Part shown: in pieces, positions 1 through 11,518 of the stretch | How positions within the stretch are numbered: the stretch's first letter is position 1 | How the letters are laid out: every line of letters starts with the position of its first letter | Assembly (NCBI RefSeq): GCF_003597395.2 | Contig: NC_133774.1 | Location: 44,629,485-44,693,484, forward strand | Direction of reading: 5' to 3' | Length of the DNA: 64,000 nucleotides | DNA from: Chelonoidis abingdonii | Taxonomy: Eukaryota; Chordata; Testudines; Testudinidae | Made by a program: the position numbers and the translations under genes | The notes under the pieces: model-generated | What the model was told of the DNA's origin: nothing | The model's database searches: none | Seen by the model: only the letters and a program-made list of their open reading frames with translations

Positions 1-1048
1 CAGCTTGCTGGAAGAGAAGCAATATGTTTACTGTTATATTGCTCAAGTCCATTCCTAATTTGATACTGAATAACTGAAAAGGAATGCACATGTAACTGGA
101 TGCCCACTTCAGCCTTAAACTATAGTCAGTCTGAGTCATGAAAATGGTGGTGTACTCAAAAAGGGAAATTCAAAATGGCTGCATGTTCATATTGTTTTAA
201 TCATTAAACAATAAACTTTTCTATATTTGAGCTTTGGGGCTTTTGTATTGCACTCTATGGCCAGAAAATCGCAAGTGGCTCTTGTAATCAACTAAGATCT
301 GCTACCTGAGCATAAGCCAGTGATACACTCGAGCCTCACTTATGTAAATATCTTCTCATAGCTGATGTCAAAGAACCTCTAATGTCTCAATGCACTTCAT
401 GTTATTCTAAGGTCATTGGAACAATATGGTCTATTGGAATGCCAATGTATTGCTAAAACTCAGATATGCCTGCTTCATTGAGGGTATGAATAAAATTGCT
501 GTGGCATTGTTCTGGGGTTTGGCATACAGACTCTACATAATGTGATAATCACTATGGATTGGGTCAGACAGCGTATGGCCAAAATACCGTACCCAGGGGT
601 AAACTTCTGACCTTGTGGGATTTTTCTCCCCAAAAAATGTTCTGGAAAAGAAATAATTACTACCCTTTCATAAGTCACTTTTCACTCCAAGGATCTGCTT
701 CTTTTGTGAGCTACTGTGATTTTAAAGAGAAATTGGACAGTCATAATTCAGCCAACAAACTAGAACGAAAACAAACTAGGAGGAGTAACATTAAGACAGG
801 GGGACGTTTTTGGGAAAGGCTCTTCTACAATAACCACAGCTAGGAAGTCTCATTCACATGTAATTTAGGGCTAAGAAGTTCGATTCTATCTACAGGAGTT
901 GGATGCTCAGTTCCCTTTCCAATGCAAATGAAAATGAATGAGAACTGGGAATCTAGATCTTCTAGGGAGCTTTTGAAAAATTGGCCTATAGCTTTGTATT
1001 GGCCCATTGTTTTGAAGTTTGGGTTCTCCCGTCCATTTTTCATTTTAT
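1..1048. other. AT-rich unassigned DNA
   Basis: No element or gene is recognised. Short open frames occur on both strands around 475-843, overlap each other and show no protein family signature, so they are treated as chance frames. Confidence 0.5.
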
Positions 1049-1135
1049 ATTACTGTAGCACCTCGGAGCCCCAATCATGGGTCAGGACCCCACGGTGCTA
1101 GTCCTAAATGCAAACACAGAACTAAGAGATGTATA
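1049..1135 (+). mobile_element. MIR/CORE-SINE-like fragment
   Basis: The stretch starts with a run like attactgtagcacct, continues with gagccccaatcatgg and a GGACCCCA-type block, then a gtgctag motif and aaacacagaac. This order is typical of the old MIR-like SINEs common in reptile and bird genomes. The copy is diverged and truncated. Copies at about 30,545-30,640 and 53,440-53,560 share parts of the same order. Confidence 0.6.
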
Positions 1136-1140
1136 GTCAT

Positions 1141-4100
1141 TATACATGACAGCAGAGCAAATAGCGCAAAAAATTCATTGCCAACATTCTGTTAAACTCC
1201 AAAGTGAATTTCAGTGTGAATGTCGTTTGCTTTCTACAATAATTTGAAAGCTTCACTCTCACAAAACCTTGCAAAAAGCTTTTTTTAAAAATTCAAATGC
1301 TTGAATATTCTCCTAAAGCAAATTTCTGTGGTAAATTCAAAAGCAAAATGTGCAATCCATAATTAGCACTAATCAATACAGCACAAAATGTGAATTGCAT
1401 ATGTACAAGCAAGTATAGAGTTTAAAATTTGCTAAGTCATCCTGTCAGGAAACAGATACAAGATCCTATGCCTTATATAACAAACACAGGACAAATTGTA
1501 AATTGTAGATCCTATTTTAACATGTGCATGTTGCCATATTCATAATTTAAATCACCTACAGACCAAAGATTATTTGGTGAAGGAATACATGAATGATTTG
1601 AATAATGAATGCATTTGAAAGTGCTGATGGAGTTATGAACAGAAAAATGTGAAATTGGTTGAATGTATTTATTTTTTTAATTATTGGCTCAGCTCTGGTA
1701 TACTATGTAGATACATATTGGTTGTCATATAAACTTTTTTGCCCTTAACATTTGGCTTGTGTAAGGAGTTATGTCACTTGAGTGTGTACAGGAGGCATGA
1801 CTAAGGTTGAAAGAGAATCCCTATTCTTTAAAAATAATTATAACTTTCTGTAAAGATAATAGCCATAGCAGATTAAACAGAATGAAAAACAGAGTCCCTC
1901 ATTTATATAAAAAGTAACATCTTCAGTTTGTAAATTTAGAGCTGAGAAAAGTGGCAAAGGGAACATAATGCGGATAACATCCAGTATCTCAATGACCTAT
2001 TTAAAATAATTTCCTATACATAAAGGGAAAATATTTCCAAATAATTTCACTGACCACAGAAGACTGGCCTAATTATTAAAGCATCCTTGTCTTCCCGTTT
2101 TCACTTAGAATTTTGTGTGTGCATATAACTATTCCTGCAACTTGTTGCAAATGCAAGTTAGGCTCTGCAGAGCTCTGTCTGATTTGGGGGAGCAATGAAG
2201 TAATTAGTCATTTGCTAGACATATCCTCATTTGAATCTACAAGTAATTGTGTCTATAGTTACAGACAGATGCAAAAAGGGAGGCTGTGATTTAAGTCATA
2301 CCCTAAATGTGCTGAAGATCGAAGAATAAGATTTAAAGGCTCATCAAATTTGCATTTAGGAAATTCACACACATTATGAAAGTTAAAAATAGAGAATCCA
2401 TTGAAGTAATGACCTGGGAGCCCAATTTGTGCTTTACCCTATTTAGTAGTAAGAGTGAAGCTGAAATGATCAGTAGACTCAGGTCAGATAGGTGGGGAAT
2501 AATTTAGCCACTCATGCAAACCCAGGCCTGCAAGAATCCTTCACTCCCCATGACCTCATTTACAATACCCTGGCTCCTCCTTCTTCCCTCAGCCATCCAG
2601 ACAGGCTTCCAGCATTTCATAGCTTTCCCTTATCTTCTGAAAAGACTCCTTTCAGCTACTATGATGCTGTTGATATTTCTCGTGAACACACCAATCCTAT
2701 AGTGTATTAATCCTGTTGACTTGTTCACAGTACTCTCCACTAGCGAAACATGCTGTGTATTACTAGCAGTGCTACAAAGTAGTTAGAAGAAAATAGTCAG
2801 AATGAAATGGTTCCATTTGCAAATTTTGTATGTCTATTGTGTGCTTTTAAACAAGACGCAACCCATTATATCAACCCCCTGGACATGAACTGGCACCTGT
2901 GTACTTTCTTGTCTGTGTGACTCTCGCTGCCTGCCTGGCTTCTGGTTCCCAGCAATGTGCCTTACACACTTCAGTATTCCACAAGGTTTCCAATCCCTAG
3001 GCACAATCCTCTATGGCTGTCCCACCTACACTCCAGTTTCCTGGATCCTGCAGTCTGAGACTCCTTGCAAGCACTTTATGTGAGTTGTTTAGAACCTTGC
3101 AGGATGAGCTTCAAAGTTGGAAACCATTTACTTTGACAGCCACCCTCTGGGTGGGGTTCCTCTGTCTAGGATGCCCCAGAGTGCATTGCACACCAGAGTT
3201 ATGTATGGAGACAGCTAAGTGTTTGCCAGAGCTGCTGGATTCAACACTTTAGAGGGGAGGCAGATCTTCATTTACACTAAGACGTGTAAAGGGGCCTTAA
3301 AGTGGCTATACATTCCCTTTAAACTTATGGCAGTATAAAATCGTCTTGGTAAACAAGAATAAGACAGAATATCTAAGACAGGAGACGTGAGACCTAAGCT
3401 ATAAAGGTTCAATATGGATCAATGGTTCAGATTTTGTTCAGAACCATTTCACCTATTGGTACCATTCCCAGTGCCGTGATGAAAGGTTCATTGGTGTTTC
3501 ACAATGAGTCTTCATTTTCAGAAAGTTATAACTTGGCATCACAATTTTGCTCCAGGCTGGAATTTGGCATACAAAGGCTCATCTTGGAAACACATCATTA
3601 TTTATACAAAGTTGTAAAGAGATCCTCCTGGCTGGAGGTTTGTGGTTATTTAAGAATATGTTGTGCTTGTGCTATTTTAAAATAGTAATATAAGGTACAG
3701 TTATATAAAGCCTTTTATCTCGAAACACTTAATTCACCCACCAATGAAAAGCAGTCGCTTCTGGGCTGCCTAACTGTGCACAGCAACACTACGCAATAGG
3801 TTATGACAGATAGTGAAACATAATATCTTATTGAAATTGCTTTGCTGGGTTTTTTTTTTAAAGAAATGTGCTGTAGATATAAGCCCATGAGTGAAACAGG
3901 GTTTTTTGACAGAAATGATGACACAATCTAACTATAGGGCTATGAATGTTGCTACTATAAAAGAATAAGCTATATACAGTGTAATTTTATAGCATTTTTT
4001 ATTGTTCTCATTCCAACTCACTTTACCCACTGACAACTTTGAACTAATGGTAAACAAACTATGTAAAATATTATTTGACTTTGTTTCCCTTGCTACATTT

Positions 4101-4334
4101 CCATGGAGCTATTCACATGATTAGCGTTTTGCTGGATTGAGGCCTAAATGTTATAGGATGTAAACTTTTCAGGGGAAGAAGGGGAAGCGTTATAAACATG
4201 CAACATAGAGAGAACGTACACAAGCCAAGGAAGTCCTAGGATATCTGTTTTGGCACTTAACGTTATATAGCCATTGATTTATCTCTACAGTACTCTATTT
4301 TGTCAATAGAATGAGAGTTTTTAAAGTAACCTTC
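1141..4334. other. Unassigned intergenic or intronic DNA
   Basis: Mostly AT-rich. A pocket with higher GC lies at about 2,880-3,260 and holds a 79-codon open frame without recognisable domains. I see no repeat family here that I can name and no splice-flanked exon that I would defend. Confidence 0.4.
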
Positions 4335-4336
4335 TG

Positions 4337-4432
4337 AGTATCAGAGAATGAAAGTTGTTCAAGACAAGAAGACCTAATTAGGCCATTATGTCCATCATCC
4401 TATCAATGTAGGAACTTCCCCATATTACGCAC
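4337..4432 (-). mobile_element. Old CR1 LINE 3' tail, minus strand
   Basis: The plus strand reads as the reverse complement of a CR1 tail: a tcagagaatgaaag-like start, then a purine-rich caagacaagaagacctaatt block, then a gtccatcatcctatcaatg-like block. These are a strongly diverged version of the CR1 terminal signature. Only about 100 bases remain, as expected for the usual 5' truncation. Confidence 0.5.
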
Positions 4433-6009
4433 ATCTGCACATTTAGTATGTGGAATCTACAAGAGGGGGAACTGTATGCTTAGGGATCACTTGCTTGAAT
4501 CCAGCCCAGGTCACTTGTGACTGAGTTATTTGCATTTGATAGCTGTTGGGTGGATTATGTGAAATGAAGTGGTCTCAGCTGAGTTCACAGTGAATGGCCT
4601 TCTTAATTCACAAAGTGCCTTGATATGCAGCCAATGTCTGTCACAAGAGACAGACCAAGGACTGAGTGGTCACAGGACACTGAATGACTATAAGTTACAT
4701 TGGGGGAGGGGGTGTGATATGTCCTTGTGTGGTACCTGTTTATTGAATAAATAGTTAAGTGTCATCTCCAGGGTTGTCTGGGACCTTTCCCGAGCACTGT
4801 ATTGACACTACCACATCTTTCATGCTCTTCTAATGTTAAGCTTTTTACTACAAAAAAATCAATAATGAAACTGCCTGCTTGACATTCCTTGTATTTATCA
4901 GCCTATCACTCTTTATGGCTGAGAATATTCCTTAAGAAGGTAAAATAATTTCATTTTATATACAAAAAGAGCTCTGTTTGTATTCCCAGGTTTATAACAG
5001 ACAGTACAGAAGTAAACATTCTACAGACCATGTTCTCACCTCATTTTTAAACCTGTGTAATTCCACCACATTAAGTCATCAGTCCTGTTTTACGCCACAC
5101 TAAGTGAGAGCAAAATGAGACAAAGTCAATCTCTGAAAAAGATTACTCTCCAAAAATAACTTAAAATCAGTGTTCACTTTGTTTCTCTACTGGTGTTTAT
5201 TGCTCCAGCAGGTATATTGTTTTCTGTATAGTTATTTTACCATTACTGCTTCTTAAATTCTTTCCAGCAGTAAAAGGTTAAAATTAATGGGCCAGATTTT
5301 CAGCCCAGGCTCTGATTGCTTCGTACCGACAATCCTGGGGGTTTGCTGGGGCAGAGAAGGGACGTACCAGCAGTGCGTGGGAGCAGATGCCCAGTCAGTG
5401 TGGTCATCTTATGGATCCACTGCAGCTGGAATTTTTTAAAGTGGCCCTTAGGCCACTCTAAATTGTGCCTGAGGAGAGGCAGAGCATCAGAGAACTTTAA
5501 CTGGCTTTCAACAGAATCCCTTTCTGCTGCAGCAAGGAGCCTGTGAGTCAATGGGAGTTGTGCGCATGCACATCATCTCTGTTCTCTGATGAGATCGCTA
5601 TTAGCTATTCTAGATGGGAACATTTGACTCTCAAGACAGTTTTGGAGTGGAAAAAACTAGGGGCTGACACCAATCCTTTAGTGGTTTTCATTTGTTATTG
5701 ACCATTCATTTATTGTTGCTTTTTCCTTATCAGCTTATTAACTTGATTAGTTTCACTTTGAAATGATAAATGACTTCAGCCGTGTGTCATTGTCACCAAG
5801 CATAGCCGCTGACTCCATAGGTATGCTGAGGCTCAAGCACCCAAGGAAAAAAAATAGAGAGTGCTCAGCACATACGAGCCATAGTTTCATACCTGAGGTC
5901 TGCTCACAGCTCACATCCTAGCCCCAGATGGAGCTTGAGAGTGGCATGTGATGAGTTCTGTGCTGCTAACAGCTTCTTCCCTTGGGGCAGGGAGTTTGTT
6001 TATAAACAG
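4433..6009. other. Unassigned DNA with a GC-richer patch
   Basis: The patch at 5,281-5,560 begins with gggccagattttcag, a lead-in found in short ancient amniote repeats, and carries overlapping open frames on both strands (83 and 76 codons) that mirror each other. I treat these as chance frames. Confidence 0.4.
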
Positions 6010-6304
6010 AGGCAGGATGATTAAGATAACAAAAGGCTTGTCATAAAATTAAATTAAGGATCATTAGATGATCCTGAAACCATTTCCAGGTGCTCCAGTT
6101 AAAAGATAGGAAACAAAGGGTAGGAATAAATGGTCCATTTTCATAATGGAGAGAAGAAAATAATGTCCACCAGTGGCCAGTGCCGTTCAACATATTCGTA
6201 AATTATCTGCAAAAGGGGGTAAACAGTGAGTGGCAAAATTTGCAGATGATACAAAATTACTCAAGATAGTTAAGTCCAAAGCTGACTGCAAAATGTTACA
6301 AAGG
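6010..6304 (+). mobile_element. CR1 LINE reverse-transcriptase fragment (left part)
   Basis: This is the upstream part of a CR1 ORF2 fragment. The block around 6,195-6,260 reads as decayed reverse transcriptase, with GCA GAT GAT (Ala-Asp-Asp, the catalytic pair of the RT active site) at 6,242-6,250 followed by a Thr-Lys-Leu-Leu run. The reading frame upstream is broken. The fragment stops abruptly at 6,304, where a solo LTR begins, and resumes at 7,247. The same segment of another CR1 copy appears near 61,370. Confidence 0.75.
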
Positions 6305-7246
6305 TGTCATGGTATAAATCCCCACTCTGAACCTTAGTGTCCAAAAGATGGGGTACCAGCATGAATTCCTCTAAGCTTGATTACCAGCTTAGAACCTGTA
6401 GTGCTGCCACCAACCAGGAATTCCAGTGCCTGGTACACTCTCTGGTCCCCCCAAAACCTTGCCTGGGGACCCACAAGACCCAGACCCTCTGGATCTTAAC
6501 ACCAGGAAAGTAAACCCTTTCCCCCACCGTTGCCTCTCCCAGGCTTCCCCTCCCTGGGTTACCCTGGAAGATCACTGGGGTGATCAAACTTCCTTGAATC
6601 TTAAAAGAAGAGGAAAAGTACACCCTCCCTCCGCTTCTCTCTCCCCCCCCTTCCCTCCTTTCTCCCCACAAGTCCCTGGTGAATCCATACCCCGTCCCCT
6701 GGGGTCTCACAGAAAAAAACAAATCAGGTTCTAAAAACAAAGAAAAGCTTTTAATTAAAGAGAGAAAAACAGTAAAAATTATCTTGGTAAATTTAAGATG
6801 GATTAGGTACAGGGTTTTTCAGCTATAGACACTGGGAATACCCTCCTAGCCTAAGTATACAAGTACAAATTAAAATCCTTTCAGCAAAATACACAATTAC
6901 ACTCCTTCCAGCCAAATGCACATTTGCAAATAAAGAAAACAAACATAAGCCTAATTTGCCTTATCTATCTCTTACTCACTGTTCTGAACTTATAAGAGCC
7001 TGTATTGGAGAGATTGGAGAGAAACCTGGTTGCACGTCTGGTCACTCTCAGAACCCAGAGAGAACAACAACCAAAAACTAACAGCACACACAGAAACTTC
7101 CCTCCCTGAAGATTTGAAAGTATCCTGTCCCCTGTTTCGTCCTCTGGTCAGATGACAGCCCGGCTTACTGAATTTGTTAACCCTTTACAGTCAAAAGAGA
7201 TATACAGTACTTTTGTTCTACTAACTCCTACTATCTGTTTATGACA
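6305..7246 (-). mobile_element. Solo LTR (retrovirus-type) inside a CR1
   Basis: A 942-bp unit with ends TGTCAT and ATGACA, a perfect 6-bp inverted terminal pair of the TG...CA type. It is flanked by the 5-bp direct repeat aaagg (6,300-6,304 and 7,247-7,251), as expected for an LTR element insertion. No internal gene region is attached, so it is a solo LTR left by recombination. On the minus strand a TTATAAG TATA-like box (about 6,990) precedes an ATTAAA polyadenylation-type signal (about 6,755), which is why I assign the minus strand. Open frames on both strands around 6,381-6,740 have no meaning. Its retroviral class is not decided. Confidence 0.85.
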
Positions 7247-7425
7247 AAAGGGATCTCACAAAACTGGGTGACTTGGCAACAAAATGACAGATGAAATTCA
7301 GTGTTATATGCAAAGCAATGCACATGGCAAAATATAATTTCAATTACACATACAAAATGACGGGGTCTTAATTAGCTGTTACCCATCAAGAAAGAGATCT
7401 TGGAGTAATTTGCAGTAACTATGCT
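7247..7425 (+). mobile_element. CR1 LINE reverse-transcriptase fragment (right part)
   Basis: This continues the CR1 fragment that ends at 6,304: ggatctcacaaaactggg, the block for a Met-Gln-Phe-like region, and a stretch ending near gatcttggagt. Joining across the LTR restores the usual order of CR1 sequence after the Ala-Asp-Asp motif, which confirms the LTR as a later insertion. Similarity fades after about 7,425. Confidence 0.7.
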
Positions 7426-7865
7426 TCCAGAGTACTGCAAATTTATGACAATCCTTTTCATTGTGCCTATATCATCCTGCACTATGAAACACTCATTCTC
7501 CAGCTTCAGAAGACTTAAAAATTATCTCCAGTCATCAGACAGACGCAACTGAATACTGTAGATGACCTTAATGTGCATCAAGAGCACACCAGGGAACTAG
7601 ATGTAAATAAGATTGCTGACAATTATCCAGAAAGCTACAGTGAGTGGTAATATCTTTAAACTGGGATGTTAGTGAAGACAGCTTGTTGGTGATTGTAATG
7701 GTTTTAGTATACTGTACTTGATGATAATTTAATTATGTAGTTCATAAAAATTTAATCATTATTAAAATAGAAAAGATACCAGTAACTTGACACATAGTCA
7801 ATAACTAGATATATAAAAAAAGATCCTGGATCACCCCAAATCTAGAATCCACAAAGGGTCATTGA
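7426..7865. other. Unassigned AT-rich DNA
   Basis: This lies between the CR1 fragment and a gypsy-type remnant. I see no recognisable repeat or coding pattern. Confidence 0.4.
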
Positions 7866-8760
7866 TGTCTTGGTCAATATTGCAGCCTGGTGGCAGTTCT
7901 CATGGGAATGGGCAAGGAGGCCAGTTAGCTTGCTTCCCATGTGGACAATCTGGGCAGTTCCAGAGGATTTGTATGCTTATGGAGTGCGATTACCTGGGTT
8001 GTTTCTAAAACAAGGTCACTGGCCTGAGATGCTTCCTGAACAAAGACAGAAAACTTCCATATCTTGTACCACTGAGTATGGGGGAGGTAAAGGTAGAGGC
8101 CCTAGTTGACTCGGGATGTGGACAGACTTAGTTGGGGGAATAAACTTCTCCCCAAGAGAATGGACACACACTTATATGTTTACGTCTCCTGCATGCATGG
8201 GGAGATGTAGGTCTATCCCGTGACCGATGTAGAAATTCAAGTACATGAACAATTGGGATGATTATAGGTTGGAGTAGCAGAGAACCTCTGAGGGCCCATA
8301 ATTTTGGGAAGAGACTGTCAGGGGTCATGGCCCTAGTAAAGAGGAATGTTGTGCTGAGCTCAACACTGAGGAAAGAAGCTGAGGGGCTGGAACCAGAGTC
8401 AGAAACTTGTGACTGATCTGAGGAAGATTGGAAAGGATCAGAAGCCGATAGCAAAGCAGCTCACAGGAGTTATCAGGAACCAAAGGGCCAAGCTGAGGTC
8501 TTACACAGGCAGCTGCTGGTGGCTGGACAAGAGGTGGAGAAGCTCAAGATCTCCTCACCGAAAATTATAGATTAGGTGACCAAACAGGAACAGGAATTGG
8601 CCTGGGCATGGCTGGAAATGGGGCACTGGAAACAATCGCGTGCACTGTGTGACCAGGAGCTGGCTGTGCTCTGTGTCAAAATGGGTGTTGGGGGAAGGAG
8701 CTCAAATAGGGCAATGAGCAGTGCTCAGTAGAAACTCAAACAGTGTCCCATGAAGAGACA
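7866..8760 (+). pseudogene. Decayed Ty3/gypsy-type nucleocapsid-protease remnant
   Basis: Two adjoining signatures of an LTR-retrotransposon polyprotein are visible on +. The first, about 7,938-7,977, reads as a CCHC zinc knuckle (Cys-x2-Cys-x4-His-x4-Cys), but the His position is Gln. It is followed after about 120 bases by a protease core, Leu-Val-Asp-Ser-Gly, at about 8,100-8,114, where DSG is the catalytic triad of retroviral-type aspartic proteases. A stop falls soon after it. A His-Gly-Asp-Val-like patch near 8,190-8,215 fits the downstream part of the same protease. The rest, to about 8,760, is Glu/Gln/Lys-rich in one frame and may be linker. Several frameshifts and stops make it non-functional. 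The order knuckle then protease fits Ty3/gypsy or retrovirus; I favour gypsy. Confidence 0.6.
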
Positions 8761-9199
8761 GGGAACATGCTCATATTAAAGGGCTCTATTCTGTTCTGCA
8801 GATCCCTTCGTTGGACTGAAAATGTAGGTTGGGTGGCCATGAAGGTACATCCAGAGTTGGAATAAAGGAGCAGTAGGAGAAAAAGTACAGTAGGAACTTG
8901 GGATGAGAAGAGAAAGAAGCATTGATGAGCATATGGGAAGGAAAGGAGATGAAATTATAAGGAAAGGAAGAGTGAAAAGTGGGGGGCAGATTAGTGAGTT
9001 GAACATGTTGGGTAAACAAGTGGGTGAAAAAACAACATATGGTTAATAAATATGCTGAATCAAATGAGTGACAAATTAAATGAGTGAATTACTTGGCTAT
9101 CATAAAAAAAAGATCCTGTGTAGAACCAAATGGCCAGGAAAGTTCATTAAAGCAGATAATCAAATAGCTGATATCATAAAATCAAGGTAATCATTTTGG
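8761..9199. other. Unassigned purine-rich DNA
   Basis: A G/A-rich block at 8,860-9,000 gives pyrimidine-coded minus-strand open frames (76 and 77 codons, overlapping in two frames). This is a base-composition effect, not a gene. Confidence 0.4.
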
Positions 9200-9319
9200 T
9201 TGAGATTTCTGAAAAAAGTGAGAGGTATTTTACTGAAAAATATATGGCTCAGCGTTGCTTTGAAAATTCAAGGGCTCTGTTTAATTTTATGGGTATCAAA
9301 TAACAATGAAAAAGCCCCC

Positions 9320-10030
9320 CACCCCCACAGCCCCAAGACTGTGGATCAATTTAGCAACTTCAGGGCAATAGCCTTGCTAGAGAGGAATATAATGGAGCAA
9401 GGGAGTTCTTTTGAAGCTTCTGCCTCCAGCCAGAGGCTTGTCATCCCAGTGCTTAGATAGATGAGGAATCAGAAAGCTGGGAGATGGTGCAGTCCACACT
9501 GAATGTAAGGAGCTCTGGAGGTGTCATCCAACTTTTACTGGCACCTCAGCTCATTTTATCTGAAAAGCTCCTGGAGCAGCCCTATGCAGATGATGACTGA
9601 CTCAAGAGAGAGAACTGACCTGTGGGAACGCCCCAGGTAAAGGCTGTTTAGATGGGGGACCACATTACAACCCTCTGGGTTTTGTCTGAGATAAAGGAAT
9701 GGCGTCATTTCCATTAGGACCTTGAACCTCTAAAAGGCAGGACTTGGTGATTATAGATGGGGAGATTAGAAGATTACAAAGGTTGACTTTGCATATATGT
9801 GCAAACAAATGTTATGCAGTAATGTGTACATAGAATTAGTGCTTAGCCAGCTGCTGCAATACTGCATTAATCCCCATGAACATATTCTGTGCTGTATAGA
9901 CCAAGACAACTCTTTGGAAAGGGGAAATACTTTCCATCCCATGAGCTATTGTTATTGGCCTGTAAAATACTCATTTCCATGGTTATCTGTCAGTTTGTAA
10001 CCAGGGCTACAAAGTTCAGCCAGCAACGTC
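9320..10030 (+). repeat. Unclassified interspersed family X, copy A
   Basis: This stretch aligns by eye with 17,020-17,215 plus 18,886-19,420. Shared landmarks in order: a ccccaagRctgYggatcaa block (9,330), a ttgctagagaggaa-like block, an aacgccccaggtaaaggctg-like block (9,630), a ctgagataaaggaatgg-like block, and the strongest match at about 9,923-10,020, with ggaaatactttccatccca followed by ggcctgtaaaa and gctacaaagttcagccagc. An open frame crosses the best block in both copies, but the similarity continues outside the frame, so coding is not shown. I cannot name the family. Confidence 0.6.
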
Positions 10031-10476
10031 TGAAAAATGCTGGCACATTTTTGCCAAGTAGGGATGCCAAGTCCAGCAAGTTTACTCCACTGGTTGCACA
10101 TTATATCACAGGAGAAACCAGTGGGTTTTTTGAAGGTCTCTGTACTTTTTTAAATGTTTTCTTGACAGCATGCGTCCTCTCAGCCCTTTGGGAAAAAAAT
10201 ACTAAAACAGGCCACAGTATGTCTTCCTGACTGAATACTGCATAAACCAGATACTGAAAGCACGGTGTTCTGACATTATTTCTGGCTTCCTGAAGCTTCT
10301 CTATATATTTACTGCTTCTTAAGCCTTTACTGCAATCTCTTGCTTAAGTCACTACCCATTTCTAAAAGCTTTAATCACCATGGACCATCTTGAAGTGAAG
10401 TGAACACAAGGACCAAACCTCTCCTTCCTTCCACAAATAACACCTGCAAAGTCTACAGGGATGTACATTTCTGCAG

Positions 10477-10913
10477 AGTATCAGAGGGGTAGCCGTGTTA
10501 GTCTGGATCTGTAAAAGCAGCAAAGAGTCCTGTGGCAACTTATAGACTAACAGCTGTCTGTTAGTCTATAACAGGGGTAGGTGACCTATGACACGCGTGC
10601 CGAAGGCGGCACGCGAGCTGATTTTCAGTAGCACTCTCACTGTCTGGGTCCTGGCCTCCAGTCTGGGGCCTCTGCATTTTAATTTAATTTTAAATGAAGC
10701 TTCTTAAACATTTTAGAAACCTTGTTTACTTTATATACAACAATAATTTAGTTATATATTATAGACTTAGAGAAAGAAACCTTCTAAAAATGTTAAAATA
10801 TATTACTGGCACGCGGAACCTTAAATTAGAATGAACAAATGAAGATTCGGCACACCACTTCTGAAAGGTTGCCGAGCCCTGGTCTATAAGGTGCCACGGG
10901 ACTCTGCTGCTTC
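10477..10913. mobile_element. Penelope-like terminal fragment in inverted arrangement, with nested hAT
   Basis: The left part (10,477-10,571) carries the agaggggtagccgtgttagt motif, then gcagcaaagagtcctgtggc and tatagactaacag. The right part repeats the last of these in inverted order (ctgttagtctata, then aaggtgccacgggactctgctgc), so two head-to-tail pieces face each other. This rearrangement is common in Penelope-like retroelements. The perfect 13-bp direct repeat tacatttctgcag at 10,464-10,476 and 10,914-10,926 is the target-site duplication. The related family Y copy at 13,455-14,035 lacks the insertion at the same point. An hAT element sits inside at 10,572-10,881. The Penelope assignment rests on pattern recognition. 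Confidence 0.75.
10572..10881. mobile_element. Non-autonomous hAT element, 310 bp
   Basis: The ends are CAGGGGTAGGTGACCT and, read inward from the right, CAGGGCTCGGCAACCT, so the terminal inverted repeats are imperfect but clearly hAT-like. The perfect 8-bp duplication gtctataa flanks it (10,564-10,571 and 10,882-10,889), the length typical of hAT. The interior is AT-rich with an acacgcgtgccgaaggcggc block near the left end and a ggcacgcgg block near the right. No transposase is present. Confidence 0.92.
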
Positions 10914-11045
10914 TACATTTCTGCAGCACACCAGCAGTAGGGGGTCATACTGCTCCATACATAGCAACTTACATCTTAGTACTCAATGCTGAGGGAAGAG
11001 GGGCCTCTTTTGGCCTTCAAAATATTTTAGTATTTGCTTTAAGAG

Positions 11046-11518
11046 TGATGAAGTAGTTGATATGTCCTGCTGGGGTTTGTAGGGGTCCTTCCATAAAGTA
11101 CCATCTGACTCCTTCTAGTCTTTATTATTCTTATGTGATACTGTGTCACTAACAACCACAGTGCAAGGAAGGCCATTCTTACTATGGATTTGATGTCATT
11201 GTCCCCTGCCATGATTTCAGAAAGGAAATGAGTAGAAAAGGCTCTTTGATCAAACATGTCAGCAGTAGCTGTTATTATGTACTCACACAACAGTTTCAAA
11301 ACAGTGCAGTGAAAAGCCAGGAAGGTGGGATTAAGATACACCTAAAATAAAACCATGAAGTTGGGCTGGACGTCTTTTTCTGTGTCAAACATGTTCTCTT
11401 TTTGTAGCTAGCAAATTTACAATGGCAATCATTTCTGAGTGTATTGATTAGTTTGGAAACATGAGCACTAATGTGAGCCAAAGAAGAAAGTTGTACTAAG
11501 TGACCAAACTGATGAACA
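11046..11518. other. Unassigned DNA
   Basis: This lies between family Y and the SINE. A 100-codon minus-strand frame (11,039-11,341) has no recognisable domain. Confidence 0.4.

Larger units (their letters stand above)
10040..11045 (+). repeat. Unclassified interspersed family Y, copy A (interrupted)
   Basis: Without the insertion at 10,477-10,913 this is a unit of roughly 560 bases. It aligns with the reverse complement of 13,455-14,035. Shared landmarks in order: gatgccaa-tccag, gacagcaYgYgtcctctcagccct, a cttactgc-taagcc block, atttctaaaagctttaat followed by accat-gaccatc, ataacacctgcaaagtct, ccagcagtaggtca-like, ctgagggaa, and ggccttcaaaat near the end. It starts immediately after family X copy A. 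No coding sense is visible. Its place downstream of a gypsy-type remnant in the same orientation suggests, but does not prove, that it is the end of that element. Confidence 0.65.

Noticed and set aside
9889..10230. 113-codon plus frame as a gene
   Set aside because: It crosses the junction between repeat families X and Y; similarity to other copies continues outside the frame and the frame is not kept in copy C.
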